Counted from the stretch's first letter, positions 17,817-27,060 are shown. The stretch: DNA of 64,000 bases from Rhodococcus tibetensis (GCF_024438035.1 NZ_JANFQF010000026.1:23962-87961); one strand, 5' to 3'. Notes: generated from the letters alone by a model not told the origin. Numbers and translations: made by a program.

Positions 17817-18974
17817 GTGCAGCGTACGGTGTTCAACGAAGATCACGAAGCGTTCCGGAAGACGATCCGCGACTTCATCGCCAAGGAAGTGGCACCGGTG
17901 CACCATGATTGGGAGGTGCAGGGACATCCGCCACGCGACTTCTACCGTCGGCTAGGTGAACTCGGTGTCCTGGGTATTCAGGTGCCGGAGGAGTTCGGCG
18001 GCGGCGGTGAGAAGAGTTTCAAGTTCTCCGCGGTGGTCGGCGAGGAGACCGCGGCCGCGGGGGTCACGTTCGGCAGTTTCTCCGTACACACCAACCTGAT
18101 CCTGCCGTACCTGCTCGAGTACGCGAACGATGAGCAGAAGCAGCGCTGGCTCCCGGGATTCGCCTCCGGCGACATCATGTTCGCCATCGCCATGACCGAA
18201 CCCGGTACCGGTTCCGACCTCGCGAACATCGCGACATCGGCCAAGCTGTCCGAGGACGGCGGCCACTACGTTCTGAACGGCGCCAAGACGTTCATCACGG
18301 GCGGCGCGCTCGCCGACCGCATCCTCGTGGTCTGCCGCACCGCTCCCAGCACGGAGGAGAACCGCCGGGCGGGACTGACGATTCTCGTCGTCGACACCAC
18401 GGCCGAGGGTTTCTCGGTGGGCCGGAAGATCGAGAAGATCGGCCTCAAGGCGTCCGACACCGCCGAGTTGTCGTTCACTGACGTCAAGGTTCCGGTCGAG
18501 GATCGGCTCGGTGACGAGGGCGCCGGTTTCAGCTACCTCACCCACAATCTGGCACAAGAGCGGCTGACCATCGCACTCGGCGGATCGGCGACGGCCGCGG
18601 CGGCGCTGAAGCACGCCATCGCGTACGTCAAAGAACGCAACGTCTTCGGAAAACCGGTGGCGGCATTCCAGAACACGAAATTCGTACTCGCCGAGTGCGC
18701 CACCGAGGTCGAAGCGATCCAGCTGATGGCCGACCGCGCACTCGAACTCCACGACGCAGGCGAACTGTCGGTGCCCGACGCGGCGAAGGTCAAACTCTTC
18801 TGCACGGAGGCTGCGGGCCGAGTAATCGACAAATGCCTACAACTGCACGGTGGTTACGGATACGTCCTCGAGTACCCCATCGCGCGTCTCTACGCCGACA
18901 CCCGGGTGTCCCGCATCTACGGCGGCACCAGCGAGGTCATGAAGACGATCATCGCGAAGGACCTCGGGCTGTAG
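17817..18974 (+). CDS. Acyl-CoA dehydrogenase (second of pair)
   Basis: The product has 385 residues. Family motifs are AMTEPGTGSDLANI, NGAKTFITGG, QLHGGYGYVLEYPIARLYAD and YGGTSEVMKTIIAKDL. GAAGGAG touches the ATG at 17811 and lies six bases from the GTG at 17817, so I prefer the GTG. It pairs with the preceding gene; the two may form a heteromer, as found for steroid side-chain FadE pairs, or act on successive intermediates (inference). Its 3' end abuts a decayed gene on the other strand. Confidence 0.88.
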   Translation: MQRTVFNEDHEAFRKTIRDFIAKEVAPVHHDWEVQGHPPRDFYRRLGELGVLGIQVPEEFGGGGEKSFKFSAVVGEETAAAGVTFGSFSVHTNLILPYLLEYANDEQKQRWLPGFASGDIMFAIAMTEPGTGSDLANIATSAKLSEDGGHYVLNGAKTFITGGALADRILVVCRTAPSTEENRRAGLTILVVDTTAEGFSVGRKIEKIGLKASDTAELSFTDVKVPVEDRLGDEGAGFSYLTHNLAQERLTIALGGSATAAAALKHAIAYVKERNVFGKPVAAFQNTKFVLAECATEVEAIQLMADRALELHDAGELSVPDAAKVKLFCTEAAGRVIDKCLQLHGGYGYVLEYPIARLYADTRVSRIYGGTSEVMKTIIAKDLGL

Positions 18975-18979
18975 TCGGG

Positions 18980-19590
18980 CGCCTTCGGTGCCGATCAACG
19001 ACTGCCGATCGAGGAACTGGCTTCCCGTCGCCTGTTCGGGCACCAGTTCCGCGGCATGATCGATCAGTACTTCCACGAGTGCGCCCGCAGCACTGTCGGT
19101 CACCGCAGGGCCGGCGAGAAGGAGGTTGACCACACCGATCGTCGCGACCGGTGTCTGATGTCCGTACGTACCCGGTGGAATGAGTACGGATTCGTAGCGT
19201 GGGCCGAACCGCTGTCGCAGCTACGGCAGTTCTGCGGACAGATCGAGGAGTCGTAACGGGATACCCAGGTTCGCAAACGACGGTGTGGGCACTCCGCCCG
19301 CCCACAGGACGGCATCGACGCTGCCGTCGCGAAGAGCGTGGCCTGCGTTCGTCATCGACAGGTGCAGACGTGTGACGTCGCCGGGATCGCCCAGGCCCAG
19401 CACCTCGAGAATCCGCTCCGCGGTGAGTTCGGCGCCGGAGCCTCGTGCACCCAGACTTATTCGCGCTCCGGCAAGTTGGGAAGTGTCCCCGATCCCGGAA
19501 TCGGCGCGCACCGCGAGTTGCATGTAGTTCTCGTACACCTTGCCGATGGCGGTGAAGTCGGCGGCGCCGCGAGGTTGTCGATCGCACCGC
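18980..19590 (-). pseudogene. Broken TAXI-family substrate-binding protein
   Basis: On the minus strand a single frame reads as the middle and C-terminal part of a TAXI-type binding protein. The blocks are DFTAIGKVYENYMQLAVRADSG, ISLGARGSGAELTAERIL and DAVLWAGGVPTPSF, then an in-frame TAG at 19221-19223, then YESVLIPPGTYGHQTPVATI and VVNLLLAGPAV. The N-terminal third and the signal peptide are missing, because the upstream sequence belongs to a response regulator in another frame. The C-terminus runs into the 3' end of the opposite dehydrogenase gene. The stop codon plus truncation at both ends make it non-functional. Confidence 0.75.
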
Positions 19591-19858
19591 CGCGCAGTCC
19601 CCGAACCACCGAACGCTCGTCGTCGCGGGCGGTGAGGATGACGACCGGGACGTCGCTGACGGCCCGCAGTTGCCGGAGCACCTGCAGGCCGTCCGCGTCG
19701 GGGAGACCGAGGTCGAGGATCACCGCGTCCATACCCCGGTGGCCGAGAAGGAGATCGGAGCCGCGTCGCATGCGCACCGCCTCGTGGCCGTGGGTGGCCA
19801 GCGCCTCCACGAGTGCGTCGCCGACTCCGTCGTCGTCCTCGACCACCGCGATCTGCAC
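19580..19858 (-). pseudogene. Truncated two-component response regulator (receiver domain only)
   Basis: The GTG at 19858 starts a receiver domain: [18 protein letters not shown] (acidic pocket), [14 protein letters not shown] (phospho-acceptor Asp), VPVVILTARDDE (Thr) and VVRGLRGGA. The expected Lys of the KP motif and the whole DNA-binding domain are missing: after GGAID the sequence passes into the remains of a TAXI gene in another frame. The open frame continues to 19457 with unrelated residues. One deletion probably removed the effector domain, a sensor kinase and the TAXI N-terminus (inference). It starts 16 bases after the transporter gene. Confidence 0.72.
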
Positions 19859-19874
19859 TGTCCGTTCCCTTCGA

Positions 19875-21242
19875 TCAGCTCCGCGAGTCGACCAGTTCGA
19901 CGTCGTCGTCCGGGGTGCCGGCCCGGCCGGTCGTCCGGTCGAGCGGCGAGCCTTCCGACGTCTCCCGCATGAAGAAGTAGACGACGAGCGAGATCGCGAT
20001 GCATCCGGTCACATAGTAGAAGAAGAGCGATTCGTGGCCGGCCTGTTTCAGGGCGAGGGCGACGGTCTCGACCGTGCCTCCGAAGATCGCCAGCGTGAGG
20101 GCGTACGGCAGTCCGACTCCGAGCGCGCGGACCTTCGTCGGGAACAACTCGGTCTTCACGATGGCGTTCACCGACGTGTACCCGGTAACCACGGTGAGGC
20201 CCAGCATCATCAGCCCGAATGCAACCAGCGGATTGGACGTGTTCCCCAGCACCGTCATGAGCGGGACCGTCAGCACCGTTCCACCGACCCCGAAGAAGAT
20301 GAGCAGCTTGCGGCGGCCGATGCGGTCGGACAGGGCTCCACCGAGCGGCTGCAGCACGATGAAGACCAGCAGGGCAGCGAAGTTGATCCACGCCACCGTG
20401 TCCTTGGAGATGCCGGACGTGTTGATCATGAACTTCTGCATGTAGGTGGTGTACGTGTAGAACGCCACGCAGCCACCGAGCGTGAGGGCGCACACCAGCA
20501 GGCACTCCCGGGGGTACTGCAGCAGCATCCGCAGTGAACCCCTCCTTCGCCTGACCCTCCGGCGCATCTTCGTGACGTTTGGCCTCGACCTCCTCGGTGA
20601 ACGCCTCCGACTCGTCCATCGTCCGCCGCAACCACATCACCGCGACGGCACCGGCCGCACCGATGACGAACGGGATCCGCCAGCCCCACGACTGCATGGC
20701 TTCCGCAGGCAACACCAGTTGCAGGACGATTTGCACCCCGAGCGCAATCAGCTGTCCGGCGACGAGCGTGACGTACTGGAAGCTCGAGTAGAACCCGCGC
20801 CGACCCGGTGAGGCGACCTCGGCGAGGTAAGTGGCGCTGGTGGCGTATTCGCCACCGACCGACAGTCCTGCAGCATGCGGGCGAGCACGAGGAGCACCGG
20901 AGCCACGAGTCCGACGCTCGCGTAGGACGGCGTGAGCGCGATGACGAGCGAGCCCGCCGCCATCACGGTCACCGACAAGGTGAGCGCCGATCGGCGTCCG
21001 TGCCGATCGGCGTACCGACCCATGATCCAGCCACCGATCGGCCGCATGAGGAACCCGACCGCGAAAACGGCTGCTGTGGAAAGCAACTGCGCGGTGGTAT
21101 CGCCCTCGGGGAAAAACTCTTTCGCGAAGTACACACTGAACGCCGCGTAGGCGTACCAGTCGTACCACTCGATCAGATTGCCGACCGAACCTTTCAAGAC
21201 GTTGCCGATGACTCGGCGCTCACCAGTATGCGTGGTGCTCAC
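19875..21242 (-). pseudogene. MHS-type MFS transporter with two frameshifts
   Basis: The sequence reads as one carrier of about 455 residues in three frames. Frame one (from 21242) has [20 protein letters not shown] and [11 protein letters not shown]. Near 20868 one G is missing (expected CTGCAGGGACTG), and the reading moves to [19 protein letters not shown]. Near 20538 one extra base moves it to the frame [14 protein letters not shown] and on to the end. The motifs are those of metabolite:H+ symporters such as the KgtP/ProP/ShiA group. As written, the longest product stops after about 164 residues. Sequencing error is possible, but the genes downstream are also broken. Confidence 0.75.
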
Positions 21243-21328
21243 GTGGGACTCCTTCCGATGTCCTGAATCTCTCCGTTCCCACCACAGTGGGTCAGGTCAC
21301 AGGCAATCGAAAGGGTGCACGGAGGTTC

Positions 21329-22474
21329 CTAACATTCCCTTAGGGAAGACCCCTGTGCTGGGGTGTCTTCACCGAGTAGCGGGGGCGCGCTGCGGTACCT
21401 CGCCGGGGTGACGCTGAGCCGGATCGGGTTCGCCACCTGCCGGACGGGTGCGTCCCGGCGCGGGTCGTCGATCTCGACCACCGGATTCAGACCGAGTCGC
21501 TCGGCCAGCGCGACGGCGTCGGCGATGTCGTTGAGCGGCCCGCACGGAACACCCTCCGCTGTCAGTTTCTCGAACCAGACGTCGGCGGAGTTCGATGACA
21601 ATGCCGCCGTGAGGTCTTTTACGAGTTGCTCCCGGTGCGCCACGCGTTGCGTATTAGTCGCATACTGCTCGTCGTCGGCGAGTTCGGGCACACCGAGAAC
21701 CGCGACGAGAGAAGCGAACTGACGGTTGTTGCCCACCGCCAACACCAGCGGGCGGTCGCCGGTCTCGAAGACCTCGTAGGGCGCGATGCTGGGATGCCGG
21801 TTGCCCATGGCCCGCGGAACGACACCGGCGCCCACATACCCCGACGTCTGGTTCGCGAGCGCGGACAGCAGTGAGGACAGCAGGTTCACCTCGACGCGCT
21901 GTCCCTCCCCGGTGCGATCGCGGTGGCGCAGCGCCGCCAGGATCCCGACCGCGGCGTGCAGTCCGGTGATGACGTCGACGACGGCCACCCCGACCTTGGT
22001 CGGGACGCCGGGTTCGGGACCGGTAATGCTCATCAACCCGCCGACGGCCTGGACGAGCAGGTCGTACCCGGGCAGGTTGTTGTGCCCACCGAATCCCGTC
22101 ACCGAGCAGTAGACGACGTCGGGATTGATCTCCTGCACGGCGTCGTAGCCGAGCCCGAGCCGGTCCATGGTGCCGGGCAGGAAGTTCTCCACCACCACAT
22201 CCGCCCGGGCCGCCAGCTTCCGCGCCTGTTGCAGGTCCGCGGGGTTTCGCAGGTCCCACGCGAAGGACCGCTTGTTGCGGTTCACCGATTGGAAGTAGGT
22301 CGACTCTTCGCCCACCCACGGCGGCCCCCACTGCCGGGTGTCGTCCCCGACCCCGGCGCGCTCGATCTTGACGACCTCGGCACCGAGATCGGCGAGCAGC
22401 ATCGTGGCGTACGGCCCGGCGAGCACCCGGCCGAAATCGGCGATCAGCAGGCCGTCCAGCGATGCACTTCTCAC
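21329..22474 (-). CDS. CoA-transferase family III, likely glutarate CoA-transferase
   Basis: The product has 381 residues. It has the class III pattern LIADFGRVLAGPYATMLLADLG, VVENFLPGTMDRLGLGYD, and the likely catalytic Asp in PGYDLLVQAVGG. The GTG at 22474 overlaps the stop of the glutaryl-CoA dehydrogenase gene (GTGA); the open frame continues upstream to 23143 without homology. The pairing with that dehydrogenase suggests succinyl-CoA:glutarate CoA-transferase, like human SUGCT. It would make glutaryl-CoA from free glutarate. Confidence 0.85.
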   Translation of the reverse strand: MRSASLDGLLIADFGRVLAGPYATMLLADLGAEVVKIERAGVGDDTRQWGPPWVGEESTYFQSVNRNKRSFAWDLRNPADLQQARKLAARADVVVENFLPGTMDRLGLGYDAVQEINPDVVYCSVTGFGGHNNLPGYDLLVQAVGGLMSITGPEPGVPTKVGVAVVDVITGLHAAVGILAALRHRDRTGEGQRVEVNLLSSLLSALANQTSGYVGAGVVPRAMGNRHPSIAPYEVFETGDRPLVLAVGNNRQFASLVAVLGVPELADDEQYATNTQRVAHREQLVKDLTAALSSNSADVWFEKLTAEGVPCGPLNDIADAVALAERLGLNPVVEIDDPRRDAPVRQVANPIRLSVTPARYRSAPPLLGEDTPAQGSSLREC

Positions 22475-23643
22475 CGGAACGCTGCCTCGCCCGTCAGAGC
22501 CTTGCCGATGGTGAGCTGGTGCACCTCGGAAGTGCCCTCGTAGGTGAGCACGGACTCGAGGTTGTTGGCGTGCCGGATGACGGGGTACTCCAACGTGATT
22601 CCGTTGGCGCCGAGGATGGTTCGGCACTCTCGGGCGATAGCGATGGCCTCGCGGACGTTGTTCAGCTTGCCGGTGCTCACCTGCTCCGGCCGGACCTCGC
22701 CGCGGTCCTTGAGGCGTCCGAGATGGTAGGCGAGCAGGTGGCCCTTGCCGACCTCGAGCGCCATGTCCGCGATCTTCACCTGCGTGATCTGATAGGCGGC
22801 GAGCGCCTTGTCGAAAACCTGGCGGTCCTGCGCGTAGGAGATGGCGGTCTCGAGGCAGTCGCGGGCGGCGCCCATCGCGCCGAAGACGATGCCGAACCGG
22901 GCCTCGTTGAGGCAGCCGAGCGGGCCCGACAGTCCCTTCGCCTCCGGCAGCATCGCGGATTCGGGCAGCCGGACGTCCTCGAGCACCAGCTCCGAGGTGA
23001 CGGATGCCCGTAGCGACATCTTGTGCTTGATCTCCGGTGCCGAGAAGCCGGGGGTGTCGGTGGGCACCACGAATCCGCGGATGCCGTCCTCGGTGCGTGC
23101 CCACACCACCGCAACGTCCGCGACGGACCCGTTGGTGATCCACATCTTCGTACCGTTGAGGATCCAGTCGTCACCGTCCCGCTTGGCAGTGGTGCGCATA
23201 CCGGCAGGGTTGGAACCGAAATCGGGCTCGGTCAGACCGAAACACCCGATCGCCTTCCCGGCGGCCATGCGGGGCAGCCATTCCTGCTTCTGGTCCTCGC
23301 TGCCGTAGTGGTGGATCGCGAACATGGCCAGCGAGCCCTGCACCGACACCAGGCTGCGGATTCCGGAGTCGACGGCCTCGAGTTCGAGGCAGGCGAGGCC
23401 GTAGGCGGTGGCGCTCATACCGGCGCAGCCGTACCCCTCGAGGTGCATACCCAGCACGCCGAGCTCACCGAGTCCTTCTGCCAGCTCACGCACCGGCAGT
23501 GCCGCCGCCTCGAACCACTCCCCGATGTGGGGACGGATGCGCTCGTCGGCGAAGCGGCGCACGGTGTCGCGGATCGCGATCTCCTCGGTGTCGAGCAGCG
23601 CGTCGAGGGCGAACAGCTGGGACAGGGACTGCGGGTCGGACAT
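22471..23643 (-). CDS. gcdH: Glutaryl-CoA dehydrogenase
   Basis: The product has 390 residues. The flavin segment CFGLTEPDFGSNPAGM, the loop KMSLRAS, and the C-terminal catalytic block YEGTSEVHQLTIGKALTG match glutaryl-CoA dehydrogenases, in which the Glu of YEGT removes the alpha-proton and CO2 is lost to give crotonyl-CoA. The ATG at 23643 has GGAGG five bases upstream. It is the first gene of a two-gene operon with a CoA-transferase, and a LacI-type regulator diverges from it. The pathway ends lysine or glutarate breakdown. Confidence 0.85.
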   Translation of the reverse strand: MSDPQSLSQLFALDALLDTEEIAIRDTVRRFADERIRPHIGEWFEAAALPVRELAEGLGELGVLGMHLEGYGCAGMSATAYGLACLELEAVDSGIRSLVSVQGSLAMFAIHHYGSEDQKQEWLPRMAAGKAIGCFGLTEPDFGSNPAGMRTTAKRDGDDWILNGTKMWITNGSVADVAVVWARTEDGIRGFVVPTDTPGFSAPEIKHKMSLRASVTSELVLEDVRLPESAMLPEAKGLSGPLGCLNEARFGIVFGAMGAARDCLETAISYAQDRQVFDKALAAYQITQVKIADMALEVGKGHLLAYHLGRLKDRGEVRPEQVSTGKLNNVREAIAIARECRTILGANGITLEYPVIRHANNLESVLTYEGTSEVHQLTIGKALTGEAAFR

Positions 23644-23679
23644 GGTTCCTCCACGGGGCCGGTGGGGCTGATGTGCAAA

Positions 23680-23693
23680 CGTTCGCGAGAACG
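23680..23693. promoter_or_regulatory. Inverted repeat between gcdH and lacI-type gene, likely operator
   Basis: CGTTCGCGAGAACG has 5-base arms (CGTTC/GAACG) around GCGA. The word GAACGATT also occurs twice, at 23689-23696 and 23701-23708, 12 bases apart. It lies 37 bases upstream of gcdH and 97 bases upstream of the regulator gene. LacI-type proteins bind such CG-centred palindromes, so this is the most likely binding site. Confidence 0.5.
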
Positions 23694-23789
23694 ATTGCAC
23701 GAACGATTTCGTCACGTAGACTAAGGCGCGTTCCGGCGGCCGTCAACCACGACACCACCGGCCCCCGTCCCCGAGCGCGAGGATTGCCC

Positions 23790-24824
23790 GTGAACCTGCC
23801 GGACCGCCCGACACGCACTTCCGGGCGTCCGCCTACCCTGCGCGAGATCGCAGAACGCGCCGGTGTCCATGTGTCGACGGCGTCCCGCGTGCTCCGGCAG
23901 CCCGAACCTGCGGACGGCTGGTCGGAGGCCGCACTGCGGGTGCGGGAGGTGGCCGTCGAACTCGGTTACCAGCCCAACTTGTGGGCCGCGAGCCTGCGGA
24001 CCCGCAAGACCACCACCCTCGGTGTCGTCATGCCGCGACTCACCGACGGCGTGGTCGCGACCATGTTTCAGGGCATCGAGGAAACAGCCACGGCCGCGGG
24101 GTATTCGGTTCTGTTGTCGAGTCCTCCGGACGACCTCGATGCCCAGCGCAAAGCCATCGAATTCCTCGTCAGCAGGCAGGTGGACGGGCTTCTCCTCAGC
24201 AGCCTGCACAGCCCGGGGCGGGAGTTCGTCGAATCGCTGTCGGTGGGTTCGCTGCCGATGCTGCAGGTCAACCGGCACGCTGACGTCGGGTTGCCGTTCG
24301 TCTCCGGTGACGACCACCGGGGCGGATACCTCGCCGGCAGGCACCTCCTCGATCGCGGGTTCACCGAGATCGCCGTCATCGCCGGGCCGGAACACGCCAG
24401 CACTTCCCGAGGCCGGGTCGCCGGGTTCCGCGACGCGCTGGCCGAAGACGGCATCGAACTCGGCCCGGATCGCATCGTCCGCTCCGACTTCGACGTGTCG
24501 GGTGGTGTCGCGGCCGCCACCGTTCTCCTCGAGTCGGATTCGCGTCCCGACGCGATCTTCACCGTCAGCGACACCATCGCGATCGGCGTACTCGGCGTCG
24601 CCCGGGACCTCGGACTGCGGATCCCCGAAGACCTCGCGCTCGTCGGGTACAACGACATTCCGGTGGTCGCCCAGCTGCCGGTACCGCTGACGACCGTCCG
24701 GTCGCCGGCCCGTCTCATCGGCGCGACGGGCGTGCGCCACCTGCTGTCACTGATCGCCGGCCACCAGGTGGAGTCGGTGCAACTTCCGGTCGAGCTCATC
24801 GAACGGGCGTCGACCAGAAAATAG
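23790..24824 (+). CDS. LacI/GalR-family transcriptional regulator
   Basis: The product has 344 residues. The DNA-binding domain is TLREIAERAGVHVSTASRVL (residues 15-35), followed by a hinge region and a periplasmic-binding-protein-like effector domain with the conserved RGRVAGFRDAL and VGYNDIP. The GTG at 23790 is preferred because GAGGA lies eight bases upstream and it places the helix-turn-helix near the N-terminus. It diverges from the glutaryl-CoA dehydrogenase operon and probably represses it. LacI proteins usually sense sugars, so an acid or CoA effector would be unusual. Confidence 0.87.
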   Translation: MNLPDRPTRTSGRPPTLREIAERAGVHVSTASRVLRQPEPADGWSEAALRVREVAVELGYQPNLWAASLRTRKTTTLGVVMPRLTDGVVATMFQGIEETATAAGYSVLLSSPPDDLDAQRKAIEFLVSRQVDGLLLSSLHSPGREFVESLSVGSLPMLQVNRHADVGLPFVSGDDHRGGYLAGRHLLDRGFTEIAVIAGPEHASTSRGRVAGFRDALAEDGIELGPDRIVRSDFDVSGGVAAATVLLESDSRPDAIFTVSDTIAIGVLGVARDLGLRIPEDLALVGYNDIPVVAQLPVPLTTVRSPARLIGATGVRHLLSLIAGHQVESVQLPVELIERASTRK

Positions 24825-26348
24825 TCAGAGCGTTGCCCGCAGTTCGCGTTTGAGCAGCTTCCCGCTCTGGTTGCGGGGCAACTCTTCCACGAACACCACC
24901 TGCTTGGGCACCTTGAACGGCGCGATGCGCTCCTTGACGTGGGCGATCAACCCGTCCGGTGTCACTCCGGCTGCATCCTCCCGCAGCACCACCACCGCGG
25001 TGATCGCCTCGATCCACTTCTCGTCCGGAGTTCCGATCACCGCGACCTCCGCCACGTCCGGGTGGGTGTAGACGGCGTCTTCTACTTCCCGCGAGGCCAC
25101 GAGAATGCCACCGGTATTGATGACGTCCTTGATGCGGTCGACCACGGTGATGAAACCGTCCGCGTCGCGCGTGACCAGGTCACCCGAGTGGAACCAGCCG
25201 TCACGGAATGCTTCTGCGGTGGCGTCGGGGTTGTCCCAGTACCCCAAGCACAGCTGGGGTGAACGGTAGAGCACCTCACCCGGCGTGCCGTCCGGAACGT
25301 CGTTGCCGTCCGGATCCACCACCCGAGTCTCGACGAAGAACACCGCCTTGCCGCACGACGACGGCCGATCCTCGTGCTCCTCCGGTTGCAGCACCGTGGC
25401 CAGCGGGCCGATCTCCGACTGCCCGAAACAGTTGTAGAAGCCGAGGTCGGGGTAGCGTTCGCGCAGCCGGTTCAGCACCGTCACCGGCATGATCGACGCG
25501 CCGTACTGCGCCTTCTTCAACGACGACAGATCGCGGGTCTCCAGATCCGGATGTCCGGCGAGCGGCACCCACACCGTCGGAGCCAGGAACAGCGAGCCGA
25601 TGCGATCCGCCTCGATGCGCCTCAGGATCTCCGGTATGTCCGCGGTCTGCATTAGATTCACCGAGGCACCCACGGACAGGTACGGCATCATGAATACGTG
25701 CATGCCCGCCGAGTGGTACAGCGGCATGCAGATCAGCGGATTGTCGCGCGCGTTCAGCGCGAGGGCGATCACGGAAGACACGTACTCGTAGACGAGTCCG
25801 CCATGAGTCATCATGGCGCCCTTCGGCTTCGAAGTCGTACCCGACGTGTACAGCAACTGGGCCAGGTCAGTGGAAGCGACCGGCTCCGCGAGGACGGGCA
25901 CGTCGCCGGAACGGCTGTGGGCGAGTAGGGAGCCCTCGGCGTCGCGCAGGGGTACGACGTGGCGCAGGTCGAGTGCGTCGCGGACGGAGTCGAGTGTGCC
26001 CGTCAGCGCCGGATCCACGAGTGCTGCACTGCTGCCGGACTGCGACACCAGGTAGGTGAGCTCATCACCCTTCAGGGCGTAGTTGACGGGGACGTGCACC
26101 AGACCTGCACGCGCGCAGGCGAGGAAGCCGATGACATATGCGTCCGAATTGGTGCCGTACGCGGCGACGCGTTCACCCGTCCGAAGCCCCAGGGACTGCA
26201 GGTAAGCGGCGGCCCGGCTCACCGCGTCGTCGAGGTCGCGGTACGTCCACGTGCGATCCTCGAAGAGGAGCGCCGTGCGGCCGGGAAAATTGGCAGCCGA
26301 GCGCCGCAGCACTCCGTCGACGGTATGGGTATGCGGATCCAGCTTCAT
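24825..26348 (-). CDS. Long/medium-chain fatty-acid-CoA ligase (FadD-like)
   Basis: The product has 507 residues. It has the P-loop LLYTSGTTSKPKG, FGQSEIGP in place of the common YGxTE, the hinge DRIKDVINTGGILVASREVE and the C-terminal Lys in QSGKLLKREL. It activates a fatty or related acid to its CoA ester. Its stop immediately adjoins the stop of the convergent regulator gene. It is separated from the duplicated barrel-like gene by about 100 bases and may be transcribed alone. Confidence 0.86.
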   Translation of the reverse strand: MKLDPHTHTVDGVLRRSAANFPGRTALLFEDRTWTYRDLDDAVSRAAAYLQSLGLRTGERVAAYGTNSDAYVIGFLACARAGLVHVPVNYALKGDELTYLVSQSGSSAALVDPALTGTLDSVRDALDLRHVVPLRDAEGSLLAHSRSGDVPVLAEPVASTDLAQLLYTSGTTSKPKGAMMTHGGLVYEYVSSVIALALNARDNPLICMPLYHSAGMHVFMMPYLSVGASVNLMQTADIPEILRRIEADRIGSLFLAPTVWVPLAGHPDLETRDLSSLKKAQYGASIMPVTVLNRLRERYPDLGFYNCFGQSEIGPLATVLQPEEHEDRPSSCGKAVFFVETRVVDPDGNDVPDGTPGEVLYRSPQLCLGYWDNPDATAEAFRDGWFHSGDLVTRDADGFITVVDRIKDVINTGGILVASREVEDAVYTHPDVAEVAVIGTPDEKWIEAITAVVVLREDAAGVTPDGLIAHVKERIAPFKVPKQVVFVEELPRNQSGKLLKRELRATL

Positions 26349-26451
26349 GCCCGAAGGTTATAGGACGTCCAACTATGCCGCCAGAGGTTCGGCGCTCCCG
26401 GCGGATGCGGGTGGAGCGACACCGCGACACCACACATCCGTCGTCTCGGCG

Positions 26452-27060
26452 CTACCGCCCTGCAGACACCAGCATCGGTTCGTGCATGTCGTAGTACGAC
26501 ACGTCCCCCATCAACCGATTCTCTTCTTCGAACAACGACCGCAGGTCGTCGGGAATCTCCATCGTCTCGTGCGAACGGGCCTCGGACTCGGAGGAGAAGT
26601 ACACGGCCTCGACGTAGCCGCCGTCGCCGTAGGTGCACAACATTCCACCGAGAATCTCCGGGCGCAGCTGATGAAGCTGGGGTTCGGTCTGCTCCAGGAG
26701 TTCCCGCATGCGAGCGACATCGGTGGTGTGCCCCTCCATGACCTGGACGAAGGTCGCGTCGTCCGAGCCACCACCCATCCATTCCATGACGTCCGGGCAG
26801 TCCATGAACGACACCTCACCCTCGAAGCACCGTTCGGTTTCTGCCCACCACGCGCCCTGTTCGGGGCGCTCACTGTTCCGCCGGGCGGCGTCGGCGGATT
26901 CGAATCGCGCGAGCGCGATGAACGTTCCGTCGTCGCACAGCCCCTGGGTGCATCCGAGGAAGCCCGTCGCCCCCGGTTGTACTTCCTCCGTCCAACGGTC
27001 CATGCACCGGCGCAGGCCGACCTCGTCCGACACCTTTCCCTGAATTACCTGAATGAACAT
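26452..27060 (-). CDS. Protein with two tandem ABM-like (dimeric alpha/beta barrel) repeats
   Basis: The product has 202 residues in two similar halves. MFIQVIQGKVSDEVGLRRCM with FIALARFES and EVSFMDCPDV in the first half corresponds to TFVQVMEGHTTDVARMREL with VEAVYFSS and DVSYYDMHEP in the second. The repeat length is about 100 residues, the size of a monooxygenase-like ABM/ferredoxin-like domain, so the protein may fold as an internal pseudo-dimer. I know of no function. The ATG at 27060 has GGAGGA eight bases upstream. It lies between a ligase gene and the homogentisate operon. Confidence 0.65.
   Translation of the reverse strand: MFIQVIQGKVSDEVGLRRCMDRWTEEVQPGATGFLGCTQGLCDDGTFIALARFESADAARRNSERPEQGAWWAETERCFEGEVSFMDCPDVMEWMGGGSDDATFVQVMEGHTTDVARMRELLEQTEPQLHQLRPEILGGMLCTYGDGGYVEAVYFSSESEARSHETMEIPDDLRSLFEEENRLMGDVSYYDMHEPMLVSAGR

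Noticed and set aside
18837..19133. A 98-codon open frame on the minus strand as a separate small gene
   Set aside because: Its first part is the in-frame continuation of the TAXI remnant after the TAG, and the rest is antisense to the acyl-CoA dehydrogenase.
20538..20870. Programmed frameshifting in the MHS transporter gene
   Set aside because: No slippery heptamer or structured stimulator is seen, MFS genes are not known to use it, and two separate shifts next to broken genes fit decay or read errors better.
22475..23143. A 5' extension of the CoA-transferase frame
   Set aside because: It lies inside the glutaryl-CoA dehydrogenase gene in another frame; the GTG at 22474 gives the normal N-terminus.
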